NCBI GenBank assembly: GCA_910578255.1
Contig: CAJTQM010000008.1
Span: forward strand, 10,367 to 74,366
Reading direction: 5' to 3'
Origin: an uncultured Oscillospiraceae bacterium
Lineage (GTDB): Bacteria; Bacillota; Clostridia; Oscillospirales; Ruminococcaceae
Length of the DNA stretch: 64,000 nt
Both the position numbers and the translations under genes were made by a program. Below, piece by piece: positions 17,841-26,850 of this stretch (positions are counted from its first letter, which is position 1; each line of letters begins with the position of its first letter). Below the pieces are notes generated by a model. That model saw only the letters and a program-made list of their open reading frames with translations. It did no database searches and was not told the DNA's origin.

Positions 17841-17882
17841 AAGGTCACCTTCTTTGGCAGGAAAAATCATCCTATTATTCTT

Positions 17883-17911
17883 ATTGTATCACCAGAAAGC
17901 CGGCGTGACAA
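17883..17911 (-). promoter_or_regulatory. Sigma-A promoter of ptsI
   Basis: On the minus strand, TTGTCA (17906-17911), 17 bases, TACAAT (17883-17888), 43 bases before the ptsI start. Confidence 0.75.
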
Positions 17912-17936
17912 TGGGTTTGACGCGAAAACAGCCGCC

Positions 17937-17968
17937 AAAAAACCGGCCCCGCTTTTGGCAGGGCCGGC
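17937..17968 (-). terminator. Terminator of the ECF S-component gene
   Basis: Minus strand: GCCGGCCC and GGGGCCGG around a 10-base loop, then TTTTTT. It lies 20 bases past the gene end and just before the ptsI promoter. Confidence 0.85.
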
Positions 17969-17988
17969 AGAGGAAAAATCCCAATCGT

Positions 17989-18582
17989 TTAAATAGACAG
18001 ATGCTGTTTTTTCAGCGCCGCCGCAATAGAAGAGTAGATCAGATTGGCCACCACCACGGCAATAAGTCCGTTGACCAGCGAAATATACCCCTTGCCCGCA
18101 ACCGTCGCCCAAATGGCCGCGCTTCGGTCCACTGCCTCGCCGATGTTGGATTCCAGATACAGGGTAATGTAGGATTTGGTCATATACAGCGCCACGTAGG
18201 TCAGACATCCTGCCACCGAGGCCACCACCCGCCGCCAGATCAGCTGAAACTGCGGCAGTTCCCCGGCCCGGGTTAAAAGCTTCAAAAGTCCACCGCAGAC
18301 AAAGGCCATCAGAAATTTGTTTACAAAGGTGATGACGCATTCGGCGCCGTAGCCTGCAAAAACATCGTAGAAAAACGCGCCGATGCCCGCGGCGAACCCG
18401 CCGCCCACCGGCCCTAGCATAAAGGCGGACAGAATGCAGAATACGTTGCCCAGGTGAATGCGGCTTTTGTCAATGCCGATGGGAATCGGGATGGAAAAAT
18501 AGTTGCTGACCAGACATAAAGCCGCCATCAGGCCGATGACGACCAGTTGGCGCACCATGATTTTTTTAAGCGTTACTCCCAT
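17989..18582 (-). CDS. ECF transporter S component
   Basis: 197 residues with about six hydrophobic segments. The pattern of helix 1 (GLMAALCLVSNYFSIPI), HLGNVFCILSAFMLGPVGGGFAAGIG and FVNKFLMAFVCGGLL is that of substrate-binding S components of energy-coupling factor vitamin or metabolite importers. The ATPase and EcfT subunits are not in the window, so it would use a shared (group II) module. The leader is short and shows no riboswitch, so the substrate cannot be guessed from regulation. GGGGAGG precedes the ATG. Confidence 0.82.
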   Translation of the reverse strand: MGVTLKKIMVRQLVVIGLMAALCLVSNYFSIPIPIGIDKSRIHLGNVFCILSAFMLGPVGGGFAAGIGAFFYDVFAGYGAECVITFVNKFLMAFVCGGLLKLLTRAGELPQFQLIWRRVVASVAGCLTYVALYMTKSYITLYLESNIGEAVDRSAAIWATVAGKGYISLVNGLIAVVVANLIYSSIAAALKKQHLSI

Positions 18583-18617
18583 AGAATATACCTCCCCAAA
18601 TCTTTGATTCTGCCTTT

Positions 18618-18645
18618 AGTATAGCGCGGAAGAAAAAAAGAGCAA
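18618..18645 (-). promoter_or_regulatory. Putative promoter of the ECF S-component gene
   Basis: Minus strand TTGCTC (18640-18645), 16 bases, TATACT (18618-18623), about 35 bases before the start. Confidence 0.55.
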
Positions 18646-18858
18646 AATCCGAGGAAAGGGTGGGCAGGAAGACATGGGTTTATGCAGAATTTCCAAAAAC
18701 GCGTGGGAATAAGATGATGCATCCGTCAAAAAGCCCAAAAGCTTTTTGGCCGACGAAGCCGCGCAAAAAAACTGGCGAAAAAGAGTGACGGTTTTTGGCC
18801 GGAAAATACGGCGTGTCTTTGTGCAAAAGGGAAAAAAGAGCGGGGCCCAAAGTCCCGC

Positions 18859-19524
18859 TCATTCGTTTAAGGGCCAGACGGCCCGGTATACGGCGCAGTG
18901 GCGCGGCGGGATCTGCTTATCCAGATGATAACAGCCAAAAAACCAGCGGCGAAACTGCAATTTTTCTTCGATTTCGGTCAAAAATTGATTGAGGCTGTTC
19001 CCCTGCTGGACAGAGGAAAGAAAGATCTTCATGGTTTCCGAGCATTCGTGGGTCAAAACATAGTCCACCGACCAGCGAAACCGCTCCAGATTTTCCCGGG
19101 CCTCTTCCATTTGCTGGGGGTCGGGCAACTCCTGGGGAAACCACTTCTGCTGGCGGGAACGCAGTTCCTTTTCGTCGCTTTCGCCGCCGCCCATGACGAA
19201 GATCCGCTTGCCCTCGATCACATAAACCTGCCCTCGGGTCAGGTACAAAAGGTTCCCCTCAATACGGCGGACCTGGCCGCCGCCCCAATCTTCCAGTGGA
19301 TACTGTTCCAACAGGTCAAAATTTTCGTGGGCGCCGTCTAAAAACAGAATCTGGTATTTTTTCTTTCCCAGCTTTTTCAGAAATTTTTTCTCTTTTGGCG
19401 TATCCTGCCAAAGAAACCCAAAATCGCCCAGAACGATGAGCGTGTCCCCCTTTTTTAGCTGCCGGATTTCCTTAGAATTAAAGCGATCCGCATCGCCGTG
19501 CAGATCGGCGGTAACATAGACCAT
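18859..19524 (-). CDS. Calcineurin-like metallophosphoesterase
   Basis: 221 residues. The five metal-site blocks are visible: DLHGD at 7-11, GDFGFLW near 33-39, GAHEN near 64-68 (a variant of the usual GNHE), TRGQVYVIEGKRIFVMGGGES, VLTHECSE and FFGCYH. It is soluble and of the size of small clostridial phosphoesterases. The substrate (phosphoester, cyclic nucleotide or protein) is unknown. The 276 bases between this gene and the ECF gene hold only the ECF promoter and AT-rich sequence. Confidence 0.88.
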   Translation of the reverse strand: MVYVTADLHGDADRFNSKEIRQLKKGDTLIVLGDFGFLWQDTPKEKKFLKKLGKKKYQILFLDGAHENFDLLEQYPLEDWGGGQVRRIEGNLLYLTRGQVYVIEGKRIFVMGGGESDEKELRSRQQKWFPQELPDPQQMEEARENLERFRWSVDYVLTHECSETMKIFLSSVQQGNSLNQFLTEIEEKLQFRRWFFGCYHLDKQIPPRHCAVYRAVWPLNE

Positions 19525-19579
19525 GTTGTTTTTTGTCCCCCTTCCCCTTTGCGGAAATTGTGAATTTTTCTTTCCCGCC

Positions 19580-19608
19580 TTTCTCTTTTGGCGCGGGTCT
19601 GTTATAAT
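19580..19608 (+). promoter_or_regulatory. Promoter of the D,D-carboxypeptidase gene
   Basis: A perfect TATAAT (19603-19608) with a weak TTTCTC 17 bases upstream; 75 bases before the start codon. Confidence 0.55.
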
Positions 19609-19682
19609 AGAAAAAAATAATGAGTTTTATTAAAGCAAGGAAATTGCTTTTTTCTATCATATCATATTTGGAGAGAATGTCT

Positions 19683-21023
19683 ATGAAAAAGTTGTCAATT
19701 TTTATGGCGGCGCTGTTTGTTTTTTTGCTGTTCGCGGGAGTCCGGCCGGCCTGGGCGGCCCCCTATACCCCCGATTTTGAGGAGACGGCCGAGGCTGTTT
19801 ATATGATCAATCTGGACACGGACACGGTTGTTTTTGAAAAAAATGCCGATGAAAGACGTTCTCCGGCTTCGATTACAAAAATCATGACGATGGTGCTGGC
19901 GCTGGAAATGTGCGACGACCCGGAAAACACGCTGGTCACCGCGCCGGCCTACATCTGGAACGAATTCGAGGGGATCTCCATTTCCCACTGCGACATCAAG
20001 CGGGGGGAGACGCTGACCTTGCAGGATCTTTTATACGGCATGGCGCTGCAGTCGGCCAACGAGGCGGCCAACATTGTGGCGGATTATCTGGGCGGCGGAA
20101 GCATCTCGGATTTTGTGGAGTTGATGAACCAGAAGGCCAAGGAAATCGGCGCGGTCAACACCCATTTTACCAATCCCCACGGGCTGTACGGGCCGGACCA
20201 CTATACCACCGCGTATGATATTTACTTAATCGCAAAATACGCGCTGGAGGTGCCGGGCTTTAAGGAATTGGTATCCACCCCCGTATACACCGCCATCCAC
20301 GCGGATAAACACAGCGAGCCGCTGAACTTTTTTACCACCAATCGGATGATGGTGAAAAACAACGATTCTTATTACGAGGGCCTTTCCGGAATCAAAACCG
20401 GTACGCTGCCGGAGTCGGGCCGATGCTTTGTCTCCACCGCTACACGAAACGGATTCACCTATCTTTTAGTGGTGCTGGGCTGCCCCGCCTACGACCAGGA
20501 CGGGAACCAGCTGGCGACCAATTACGCTTTTGCCGATACAAAAAAGTTTTACGACTGGGCCTTTTCCACCTTTCGGGTCAAGACGCTGGTGGAGGAGGGG
20601 AAAATCGTCGGCCAGACCAAGCTGGAGTTGACCTGGGGAAAGGACTATCTGCTGGTGATGACCAACGGGCGCTTTACCGCGCTGCTGCCCGAGGAAATTC
20701 AGGTTTCCAGCGTGGTGACCGAGGCGGTATTCGACGCGGAGTCGGTGCGGGCCCCGGTGAAAAAAGGCGATAAGGTCGGCTTTTTAAAACTCATCCTGGC
20801 GGGAGAAGAGGTAGGCCGGGTCGACCTGGTGGCCGCCGAGTCGGCCCAGCTAAATGAATGGATGTTTTGCCTAGACTACGTTAAGAAAATCAGCGAAACC
20901 TTTTGGTTTAAATTCGCGGTGATTTTTGTGGCGATGCTGGTAATCGTATATGTGGTGCTGGCGATTCTGCGAAACCGCCATCGAAAGCGATACCAGAACG
21001 TCCGGCGCCGCCGCAGGCTGTAA
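19683..21023 (+). CDS. D-alanyl-D-alanine carboxypeptidase (S11, DacA/DacF-like)
   Basis: Trims the terminal D-Ala from peptidoglycan stem peptides; 446 residues. Signal peptide at 1-28 ending near AWA-A. Active-site blocks: SITK with Ser63 and Lys66, SAN at 124-126, KTG at 238-240, so the enzyme should be active. A C-terminal membrane anchor (about 410-430) is followed by a basic tail. The ATG at 19683 is preferred to 19677 because GGAGAG is optimally placed for it. In spore formers such enzymes act in vegetative wall or cortex maturation; which one this is cannot be told. Confidence 0.93.
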   Translation: MKKLSIFMAALFVFLLFAGVRPAWAAPYTPDFEETAEAVYMINLDTDTVVFEKNADERRSPASITKIMTMVLALEMCDDPENTLVTAPAYIWNEFEGISISHCDIKRGETLTLQDLLYGMALQSANEAANIVADYLGGGSISDFVELMNQKAKEIGAVNTHFTNPHGLYGPDHYTTAYDIYLIAKYALEVPGFKELVSTPVYTAIHADKHSEPLNFFTTNRMMVKNNDSYYEGLSGIKTGTLPESGRCFVSTATRNGFTYLLVVLGCPAYDQDGNQLATNYAFADTKKFYDWAFSTFRVKTLVEEGKIVGQTKLELTWGKDYLLVMTNGRFTALLPEEIQVSSVVTEAVFDAESVRAPVKKGDKVGFLKLILAGEEVGRVDLVAAESAQLNEWMFCLDYVKKISETFWFKFAVIFVAMLVIVYVVLAILRNRHRKRYQNVRRRRRL

Positions 21024-21124
21024 GCGGCAAAATCCGGATGCCGGCCGGTTATTTTCCCGCGGGAGACGGGGAAAATCCCTTTTCTCGCGGTGCGGATAAA
21101 AAAGATTGAGAGGAGTTTTTTACC

Positions 21125-21769
21125 ATGGATATGCAGGCGTTTTTTAAGCTTTCCTACGGGCTGTATGTCATCAGTGCCCGGTGGGAGGAAAAGGATTACG
21201 GATGCGTTGTCAACACCCTACAGCAGGTGACGGCCGAGCCGCCGATGCTTTCGGTGGCAGTCAACAAAAACAGCGTGACGGCCAAGGCGATTTTGTCCTC
21301 CGGGCATTTTTGCGGGGTGGCGCTGACCGAGAAGGCGGACCTGGCACTCATCGGCCCGTTTGGCTTTCAAAACAGCGAAGCGGTGGACAAATTCGCGCCC
21401 TTTTCCACCGCTCGGGACAAAAACGGCGTGCGGTATTTAACCGAAAAGGCCGCCGCCCGCTACAGCTGCGCGGTCACCGGCACGCTGGATCTGGACACCC
21501 ATATTCTAATCGTCGGCCGGGTGGAAGAGGCGGAAATTTTAAGCGCCGATCCGGTGATGACCTACGACTACTACCATCGGGTGGTAAAGGGCGGGACGCC
21601 GCCGACAGCGCCCTCTTACAAGGGAGAGACGAAAGCAGAGGAAAAATCGGCCGCAGGCGCTCGCTGGCGCTGCAAAATCTGCGGCTATATCTACGAGGGC
21701 GACCCGCTGCCGGCGGATTTTATCTGCCCGATCTGCAAAAAGCCGGCGGATCAATTCGAAAAAATCTGA
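21125..21769 (+). CDS. Flavin reductase-like protein fused to rubredoxin (flavoredoxin-rubredoxin, Hrb-like)
   Basis: 214 residues. Residues 1-155 are an FMN-binding flavin-reductase domain (FFKLSYGLYVISARWE, NTLQQVTAEPPMLSVAVNK, GVALTEKADL). Residues about 175-214 are a rubredoxin: CKICGYIYEG and CPICKKPADQFE supply the four iron-binding cysteines. High-molecular-weight rubredoxins of this build pass electrons to flavodiiron oxygen or NO reductases in anaerobes; that partner is not in the window. GAGAGGAG precedes the start. Confidence 0.9.
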   Translation: MDMQAFFKLSYGLYVISARWEEKDYGCVVNTLQQVTAEPPMLSVAVNKNSVTAKAILSSGHFCGVALTEKADLALIGPFGFQNSEAVDKFAPFSTARDKNGVRYLTEKAAARYSCAVTGTLDLDTHILIVGRVEEAEILSADPVMTYDYYHRVVKGGTPPTAPSYKGETKAEEKSAAGARWRCKICGYIYEGDPLPADFICPICKKPADQFEKI

Positions 21770-21797
21770 CGGGCCATTTTAGAAAGGGTGAAACGGG

Positions 21798-22676
21798 ATG
21801 AAACAGCTTCAGGTGGCGCTTTTGCAGCTTTTGTCCGGCACCTCGCTGGAAGAAAACCTGCAAAAGGGGTTAGAAGGCTGCCGCCGGGCAAAGGCCGCCG
21901 GGGCGGATATCGCCCTGTTCCCCGAGATGTGGAGCACAGGTTACGATATGCCAACAGATCCCCAAGGGCTGCGGGAAAAGGCGATCCCGGCGGACGGGGA
22001 CTTTATACAGGCGTTTGGGCGGCTGGCCGCCCAGCTGGAAATGGCCATCGCCGTGACCTTATTAGAAAGCTGGGAGCCCTCCCCCCGCAACACGATGGTT
22101 TTATTTGACCGGCACGGAAACCGGGTACTGACCTACGCGAAGGTCCACACCTGCGATTTTGATGTAGAAGGGCTGCTGACCCCGGGGGAGGACTTCCCGG
22201 TAGTGCAGCTGGATACGGCCGCCGGTCCGGTGCGGGTAGGCGCCATGATCTGCTATGACCGGGAATTTCCCGAAAGCGCCCGGATCCTGATGCTCAAGGG
22301 GGCGGAACTGATCCTGGTTCCCAACGCCTGCCCCATGGAAATAAACCGTCTGTCTCAGCTGCGGGGCCGGGCGTTCGAAAATATGCTGGGGATCGCCACC
22401 TGCAATTACCCTGACGGGCAGCCGGACTGCAACGGCCATTCCTCCGCCTTTGACGGGGTGGCCTATCTGCCGGGCCAGCACGGCTCCCGGGACACCTGCG
22501 TTTTAGAGACCGGCGGCGAGGAGGGGATTTACCAGGCGGTCTTTGACCTGGAAGTCCTGCGGCAATACCGGGAAAACGAGGTACACGGCAACGCGTACCG
22601 CCATCCGGACAAATACCGGCTGCTGATCGAAGAAAGGATCCAGCCTCCCTTTTGCCGAGACGATTACCGTCCGTAG
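21798..22676 (+). CDS. Carbon-nitrogen hydrolase (nitrilase superfamily)
   Basis: 292 residues with the complete Glu-Lys-Cys triad: Glu43 in LFPEMWSTG, Lys115 in YAKVHT, Cys152 in MICYDREFPESAR. Resembles amidase or N-carbamoyl-putrescine-type hydrolases; the substrate is not evident. It starts 28 bases after the flavoredoxin gene with AGAAAGGG before it, so the two may be co-transcribed. Confidence 0.88.
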   Translation: MKQLQVALLQLLSGTSLEENLQKGLEGCRRAKAAGADIALFPEMWSTGYDMPTDPQGLREKAIPADGDFIQAFGRLAAQLEMAIAVTLLESWEPSPRNTMVLFDRHGNRVLTYAKVHTCDFDVEGLLTPGEDFPVVQLDTAAGPVRVGAMICYDREFPESARILMLKGAELILVPNACPMEINRLSQLRGRAFENMLGIATCNYPDGQPDCNGHSSAFDGVAYLPGQHGSRDTCVLETGGEEGIYQAVFDLEVLRQYRENEVHGNAYRHPDKYRLLIEERIQPPFCRDDYRP

Positions 22677-22692
22677 AAACTTCCCAAAAAAC

Positions 22693-22728
22693 AACAGGCG
22701 GCGCACTCAATCGGGTGCGCCGCCTGTT
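22693..22728. terminator. Bidirectional terminator between convergent genes
   Basis: Fourteen-base perfect arms (AACAGGCGGCGCAC and complement) around an 8-base loop, with A and T runs on both sides. Shared by the hydrolase gene (plus) and metY (minus). Confidence 0.9.
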
Positions 22729-22749
22729 TTCGGTAAGGCTTCTGCGGAT

Positions 22750-24018
22750 TTATTGGATTTTGTCCAGCGCCTGCTGGATATCCGCCAGAATGTCGTCCAC
22801 ATGCTCCAGCCCCACCGACAGGCGGATCATGCCGGGGGTGATGCCCGCCGCCACCAGCTGCTCGTCGGTCAGCTGCCGGTGGGTTGCGCTGGCCGGATGC
22901 AGCACGCAGGTGCGGATATCCGCCACATGCACCACGTTGGAGGCGAGTTTCAGACTGTCCATAAACCGGATGGCGCTTTCTCGCCCGCCCTTTAAGGAGA
23001 AGGACATGACGCCGCTGCACCCGTCCGGCAGGTATTTTTTCGCCAGCGAATGGTACGGGTCGCCGGAAAGGCCCGGATAGTTGACCGATTCCACCCGCGG
23101 GTCCGCCGCCAGAAATTCCGCCACAATCTGGGCGTTTTTGCAGTACCGCTCCATCCGGACCGGCAGCGTCTCCAGCCCCAGATTGAGCAAAAAGGCGTTG
23201 ATCGCCGTGGGGTAAGCGCCGAAATCCCGCATCAGCTGGACCCGGGCCTTGGTGATATAGGCGGCCTTGCCGAAATCGTGGGTATAGCGCACCCCGTGGT
23301 AGGATTCGTCCGGCTCCACCAGTTCTGGGAATTTGCCGTTTTCCCAGTCAAAATTGCCGCTGTCCACAATCACGCCGCCCACCTGAACCGCGTGGCCGTC
23401 CATGTATTTTGTGGTGGAATGGATGACGATATCTGCGCCAAACTCGAAGGGGCGGCAAAGCACCGGCGTTGCGAAGGTGTTGTCCACCACCAGTGGGATG
23501 TGATGGGAATGGGCGACCTGGGCGAATTTTTCGATATCGAAGACGGTCAGGGCCGGGTTGGCCAGCGTCTCGCCGAAGATCAGCCGGGTATTGGGCCGGA
23601 TCTGGGCGGCAATCTCTTCGGGGGAAGCGTTGGTGTCGATAAAGGTGCATTCGATTTCCAGCCGCTTGAGGGTGACGCCAAACAGGTTGATGGTGCCGCC
23701 GTAGATGGTGGAGGCCGCCAGAAAATGGTCCCCGGCGCTGCAGATATTTAAAATGCCAATCAGCGACGCCGCCTGTCCGGAGGTGGTGCACAAGGCGCCG
23801 ACGCCGCCCTCTAGCGCGGCGATTTTTTTCTCCACCATCTCTACGGTGGGGTTGGAGATTCGAGAGTACATATGCCCCTCCACCGCCAGATCGAACAGCT
23901 GGCCGATGTGCTCGGTGGACTGGTAGCGGTAGGTGGTGCTTTGGTAGATGGGCATGGCCTGGGGCGCTCCGTTTTCCGGATCGTAGCCCTCGTGCAGGCA
24001 TTTGGTTTCTATTCTCAT
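22750..24018 (-). CDS. metY: O-acetylhomoserine sulfhydrylase / aminocarboxypropyltransferase (MetY family)
   Basis: PLP enzyme making homocysteine from O-acetylhomoserine and sulfide; 422 residues. Seen: ETKCLHEGYDPENGA at the N terminus, YSRISNPTVEMVEKKIAALEG, TSGQAA and the PLP lysine Lys204 in HSTTKYMDGH, plus FRPFEFGADI-type loops. The length and N terminus fit MetY rather than the shorter MetB/MetC. Start set at 24018 because GGAAAGG abuts the alternative ATG at 24027. The leader is short and shows no S-box or T-box. Confidence 0.93.
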   Translation of the reverse strand: MRIETKCLHEGYDPENGAPQAMPIYQSTTYRYQSTEHIGQLFDLAVEGHMYSRISNPTVEMVEKKIAALEGGVGALCTTSGQAASLIGILNICSAGDHFLAASTIYGGTINLFGVTLKRLEIECTFIDTNASPEEIAAQIRPNTRLIFGETLANPALTVFDIEKFAQVAHSHHIPLVVDNTFATPVLCRPFEFGADIVIHSTTKYMDGHAVQVGGVIVDSGNFDWENGKFPELVEPDESYHGVRYTHDFGKAAYITKARVQLMRDFGAYPTAINAFLLNLGLETLPVRMERYCKNAQIVAEFLAADPRVESVNYPGLSGDPYHSLAKKYLPDGCSGVMSFSLKGGRESAIRFMDSLKLASNVVHVADIRTCVLHPASATHRQLTDEQLVAAGITPGMIRLSVGLEHVDDILADIQQALDKIQ

Positions 24019-24053
24019 GGGATTCATCCTTTCCGATGTATTCGCATAAGGGT

Positions 24054-24082
24054 AGTATACTGCAAATGGAAAAAAAGCGCAA
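24054..24082 (-). promoter_or_regulatory. Promoter of metY
   Basis: Minus strand TTGCGC (24077-24082), 17 bases, TATACT (24054-24059), 36 bases before the start. Confidence 0.7.
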
Positions 24083-24095
24083 TCGGGAAAAATTT

Positions 24096-24124
24096 TTGCC
24101 AGGGTCCGCCGGATATGCTATAAT
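24096..24124 (+). promoter_or_regulatory. Promoter of the papain-like hydrolase gene
   Basis: TTGCCA, 17 bases, TATAAT. It lies about 200 bases before the gene, leaving a GC-rich leader (24130-24325) in which I see no gene and no known riboswitch. Confidence 0.6.
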
Positions 24125-24325
24125 CTACTTTGCCGGCAGTTTTCTCACCGGCCGGGACCCGCCGTTTCCCTAAAATCGCGCAATGCCGCCTTTTTGGAAG
24201 AAATTTGCCCTTTTCGGTGAGGCCACTGTTTGATAAAATGACCATAAAGGCCGGGACCGGCGATCCCGACTTCTTTTCATTCGGATAAAATGTCCCTATT
24301 TTCTTGCAAAGGCGGAAAGTTCCTG

Positions 24326-24874
24326 ATGAAGAAACGAAAACTCTATGTCATTGTCACCCGGACCAACACTCTCCCCTCCCGCGTGATTCGGGTCTGTACC
24401 CACTCGCCCTATAACCATGTTTCGTTAAGCTTTGCCAAGGAATTGCGGGACATGGTCAGCTTTGGACGGCTGTACCCGTCTTTTCCGGTACCCGGCGGCT
24501 TTGTACACGAGGGCAGGGACAAGGGTTTTTTCCAGCGCTTTCAGGACACACAGTGCAGGATTTACCAAAAGGAAGTGGGCGAGGGGGAATACCAGGCCTT
24601 TTTGCGGCTGCTGGGGCGGTTTCATCAAAAACGGTTTAAATTTAACCATCTGGGCCTGCTCACCCTGATGGCCGGCATCCCTCTGGAGCGGGACAACGCC
24701 TATTTCTGCTCGCAGTTTTGCGGAAGGATGCTGGCCGAAAGCGGGATTCATGCGTTTGAAAAGCCCTTTGGCCTGCTGCGCCCGGCGGATTTTTGCGATC
24801 TTGCGGGCTTTACCCTTTTGTACGAAGGCGCTTTGCAGGGCTTTGCGACGGAAAAGGCCCTGTGTCCCGCATGA
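24326..24874 (+). CDS. Permuted papain-like (YiiX/NlpC-P60-type) hydrolase
   Basis: 182 residues. HSPYNHVSLSFAKEL near residues 25-40 gives a histidine early and YFCSQFCGRML near 130-140 gives the cysteine late, the permuted order of YiiX/YebB-type papain-like amidases. No signal peptide. Such enzymes act on peptide or lipid amide bonds; the substrate here is unknown. The next feature is a strong terminator that marks the edge of an AT-rich island. Confidence 0.72.
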   Translation: MKKRKLYVIVTRTNTLPSRVIRVCTHSPYNHVSLSFAKELRDMVSFGRLYPSFPVPGGFVHEGRDKGFFQRFQDTQCRIYQKEVGEGEYQAFLRLLGRFHQKRFKFNHLGLLTLMAGIPLERDNAYFCSQFCGRMLAESGIHAFEKPFGLLRPADFCDLAGFTLLYEGALQGFATEKALCPA

Positions 24875-24918
24875 AAAAGGGGGAGCGGAAAACCGCCGCG
24901 CGTCCCATACAAAAAACC

Positions 24919-24963
24919 AAAAAAGCAGGGCAGGACCGCCGCGGTCCTGTCCTGCTTTTTTAT
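24919..24963. terminator. Terminator hairpin, left copy of a 45-bp repeat
   Basis: Six A, GCAGGGCAGGACCGC, its complement and six T form a strong bidirectional terminator. The same 45 bases recur at 26892-26936 with two substitutions that trade pairing positions. The two copies bracket an AT-rich two-gene island. Confidence 0.85.
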
Positions 24964-25165
24964 TCGGGTATTATATTGTAGTGCGTTTTGTGCCTTCCGC
25001 GGCAGGCGGATCATGGGACAAGTAAAGGAAATGTAAAAGAGAAAGACCCTGGTGGTAGAAGGATTCTCTACCAAAAGTGGAATTTAGATAGGAATTCAAC
25101 GAATCGGTTATTTATGGCTTTGATGTACTGTGTCATAATAAGAATATATTCTTTTGAAAGGAATG

Positions 25166-26002
25166 ATGGCTGTGAATCGAATCGGGAAAAATATTTATTC
25201 TCTGAGAAAAAAGCAGGGTCTTACACAGGAAGAACTGGCCCAATTAATAAATGTTTCGTTTCAGGCTATTTCTAAATGGGAAAATGGCAACTCAACTCCG
25301 GATATCTCTACATTGCCTCTTCTTGCCAATATTTTTCACTGCAATATTGATGCGCTCCTTGGATATCCTGCGGAGCAGCAGAAAATCATGGATTACGAGG
25401 AACGTTATAAATCGGCTGGGTATTATTGGGGAAAACAGCCTTCTAATATGTGCTATGAGGTTATGAAAATTTGTCCGCCCCAAAAACCGTTGCGCTTACT
25501 TGACGTAGCTTGCGGCGAAGGGAAAAATGCTGTCTTCTTTGCACGAAACGGATATACTGTCACAGCATTCGATGCAGTGGCTTTAGGATTGGATAAGGCA
25601 CGAAGACTTGCAGACCAGGTAGGTGTTGAAATCAATTTTTTTCAGGCGAATATGCTGGATTTTCGCATTGACAATGAATTTGACATTATTTTTTGTTCCG
25701 GGGCTTTACACTATATCCCGCAAAATCTGAGAAAGGAACTTTTGGAAAATTATCAAAAACATACCGCTGTTGGAGGGCTTCATGCACTGAATGTTTTTGT
25801 AAGAAAGCCATTTGTAAAAAATCTGTCCGATTGGAAAGAAGGCCGGTATAAATGGGCATCGGGAGAACTTTTTACCCATTATGCCGACTGGCTTATACTC
25901 TCTTGCGGTGAGCATATTTTCGATTGTATGAGCGGAGGAACACCTCACAAACATTGTATGGACACAATTTATGCACTAAAACAGGCGGGAGAAAATCAAT
26001 GA
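25166..26002 (+). CDS. XRE-type HTH domain fused to a class I SAM-dependent methyltransferase
   Basis: About 278 residues. Residues about 3-65 are a Cro/CI-like helix-turn-helix (IGKNIYSLRKKQGLTQEELA, VSFQAISKWENG), as in many clostridial regulators. Residues about 85-275 are a class I methyltransferase: LLDVACGEGKNAVFFA is the SAM loop, VTAFDAV the acidic motif and FDIIFCSGALHYI motif IV, close to TehB-like enzymes. AAGGA at 25158-25162 suits a GTG start at 25172 as well as the ATG at 25166. The gene overlaps purC by 4 bases, so the products should act together. Target of methylation unknown. Confidence 0.82.
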   Translation: MAVNRIGKNIYSLRKKQGLTQEELAQLINVSFQAISKWENGNSTPDISTLPLLANIFHCNIDALLGYPAEQQKIMDYEERYKSAGYYWGKQPSNMCYEVMKICPPQKPLRLLDVACGEGKNAVFFARNGYTVTAFDAVALGLDKARRLADQVGVEINFFQANMLDFRIDNEFDIIFCSGALHYIPQNLRKELLENYQKHTAVGGLHALNVFVRKPFVKNLSDWKEGRYKWASGELFTHYADWLILSCGEHIFDCMSGGTPHKHCMDTIYALKQAGENQ

Positions 26003-26850
26003 TGAAAAAAATTCTTTCGGGCAAGGTTCGAGACGTTTATGAAATAAACAGCGAGGAACTCGTTATTGTTACCACTGACAGAATCTCTGCGTTTGATGTA
26101 ATCTTACGTTCAACGATAGAAAAGAAAGGCATTGCATTGAATTTGCTCTCCTTATATTGGTTCCATTACACAAATTCTATTATTCCAAATCACATTCTAT
26201 CTTCGGATTTTCGTGATATGCCTGCATGCTTTTCTGAAAACCCCAAGCTGTATGATAAACGCACGGTTCTTGTAAAAAAGTTGAAGATGTTGCCATATGA
26301 ATTTATTGTACGGGGGTATATGTTCGGCAGCATGTGGGATGCATATAAAAACGCAAGGTGTTTTTGTGGACAGAAAATAGAAAACCAATATGAACTTGCG
26401 CAAAAGCTTGAAAGGCCAATCGTAACGCCTTCCATAAAAAATAATATGGGCCATGATGAATACATTTCCCTTGAAAGATTAAGGAAAGAAATAGGGAAAA
26501 AAGAAGCGGACAGAATTTGCAGCATCTGCTTAAATCTTTATGAGACGTGCTATGCGCACGCTTTAAAAAAAGGAATGATTATTGCCGATGCAAAATTGGA
26601 ATTCGGATATGATACATATGGCAGGCTTATTTTAGGAGATGAAATTTTCACTCCGGATTCCAGCAGATATTGGGCTTTGTCTGACTGGACAATGGGCGTA
26701 TCGCCGAAATCATATGATAAACAGTTTGTCCGGGACTGGTTGATTGAACATAAGCTAAACGGCGTAACACCGGCTCCTGCACTTCCGGAAGATATTGTAA
26801 GGAAAACGGCTGCTCTTTATCAAGACTGCTATAGAAAAATAACAAAATAA
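25999..26850 (+). CDS. purC: SAICAR synthase-like protein (PurC family)
   Basis: 283 residues. Family marks: GKVRDVYEI (nucleotide-binding N terminus), DRISAFDVILRSTIEKKG, LPYEFIVRGYMFGSMW, ADAKLEFGYD and LGDEIFTPDSSRYW. In purine synthesis PurC joins CAIR and aspartate. No other purine gene is nearby and the gene is coupled to a methyltransferase in an AT-rich island, so it may be a second, repurposed ligase. All motifs I can check look intact, so catalytic competence is likely. The ATG at 25999 or 26002 follows the upstream stop. Confidence 0.88.
   Translation: MMKKILSGKVRDVYEINSEELVIVTTDRISAFDVILRSTIEKKGIALNLLSLYWFHYTNSIIPNHILSSDFRDMPACFSENPKLYDKRTVLVKKLKMLPYEFIVRGYMFGSMWDAYKNARCFCGQKIENQYELAQKLERPIVTPSIKNNMGHDEYISLERLRKEIGKKEADRICSICLNLYETCYAHALKKGMIIADAKLEFGYDTYGRLILGDEIFTPDSSRYWALSDWTMGVSPKSYDKQFVRDWLIEHKLNGVTPAPALPEDIVRKTAALYQDCYRKITK

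Noticed and set aside
21024..21124. Hairpin ATTTTCCC/GGGGAAAAT between dacA and the flavoredoxin gene
   Set aside because: Stem is weak and followed by CCCTTTTC, so a terminator is not well supported; left out.
23050..23751. Plus-strand 233-codon frame opposite metY
   Set aside because: Shadow of metY; histidine- and glycine-rich, no family resemblance.
24019..24325. S-box or T-box in the metY leader
   Set aside because: The transcript leader from the promoter is about 30 bases, too short for either.
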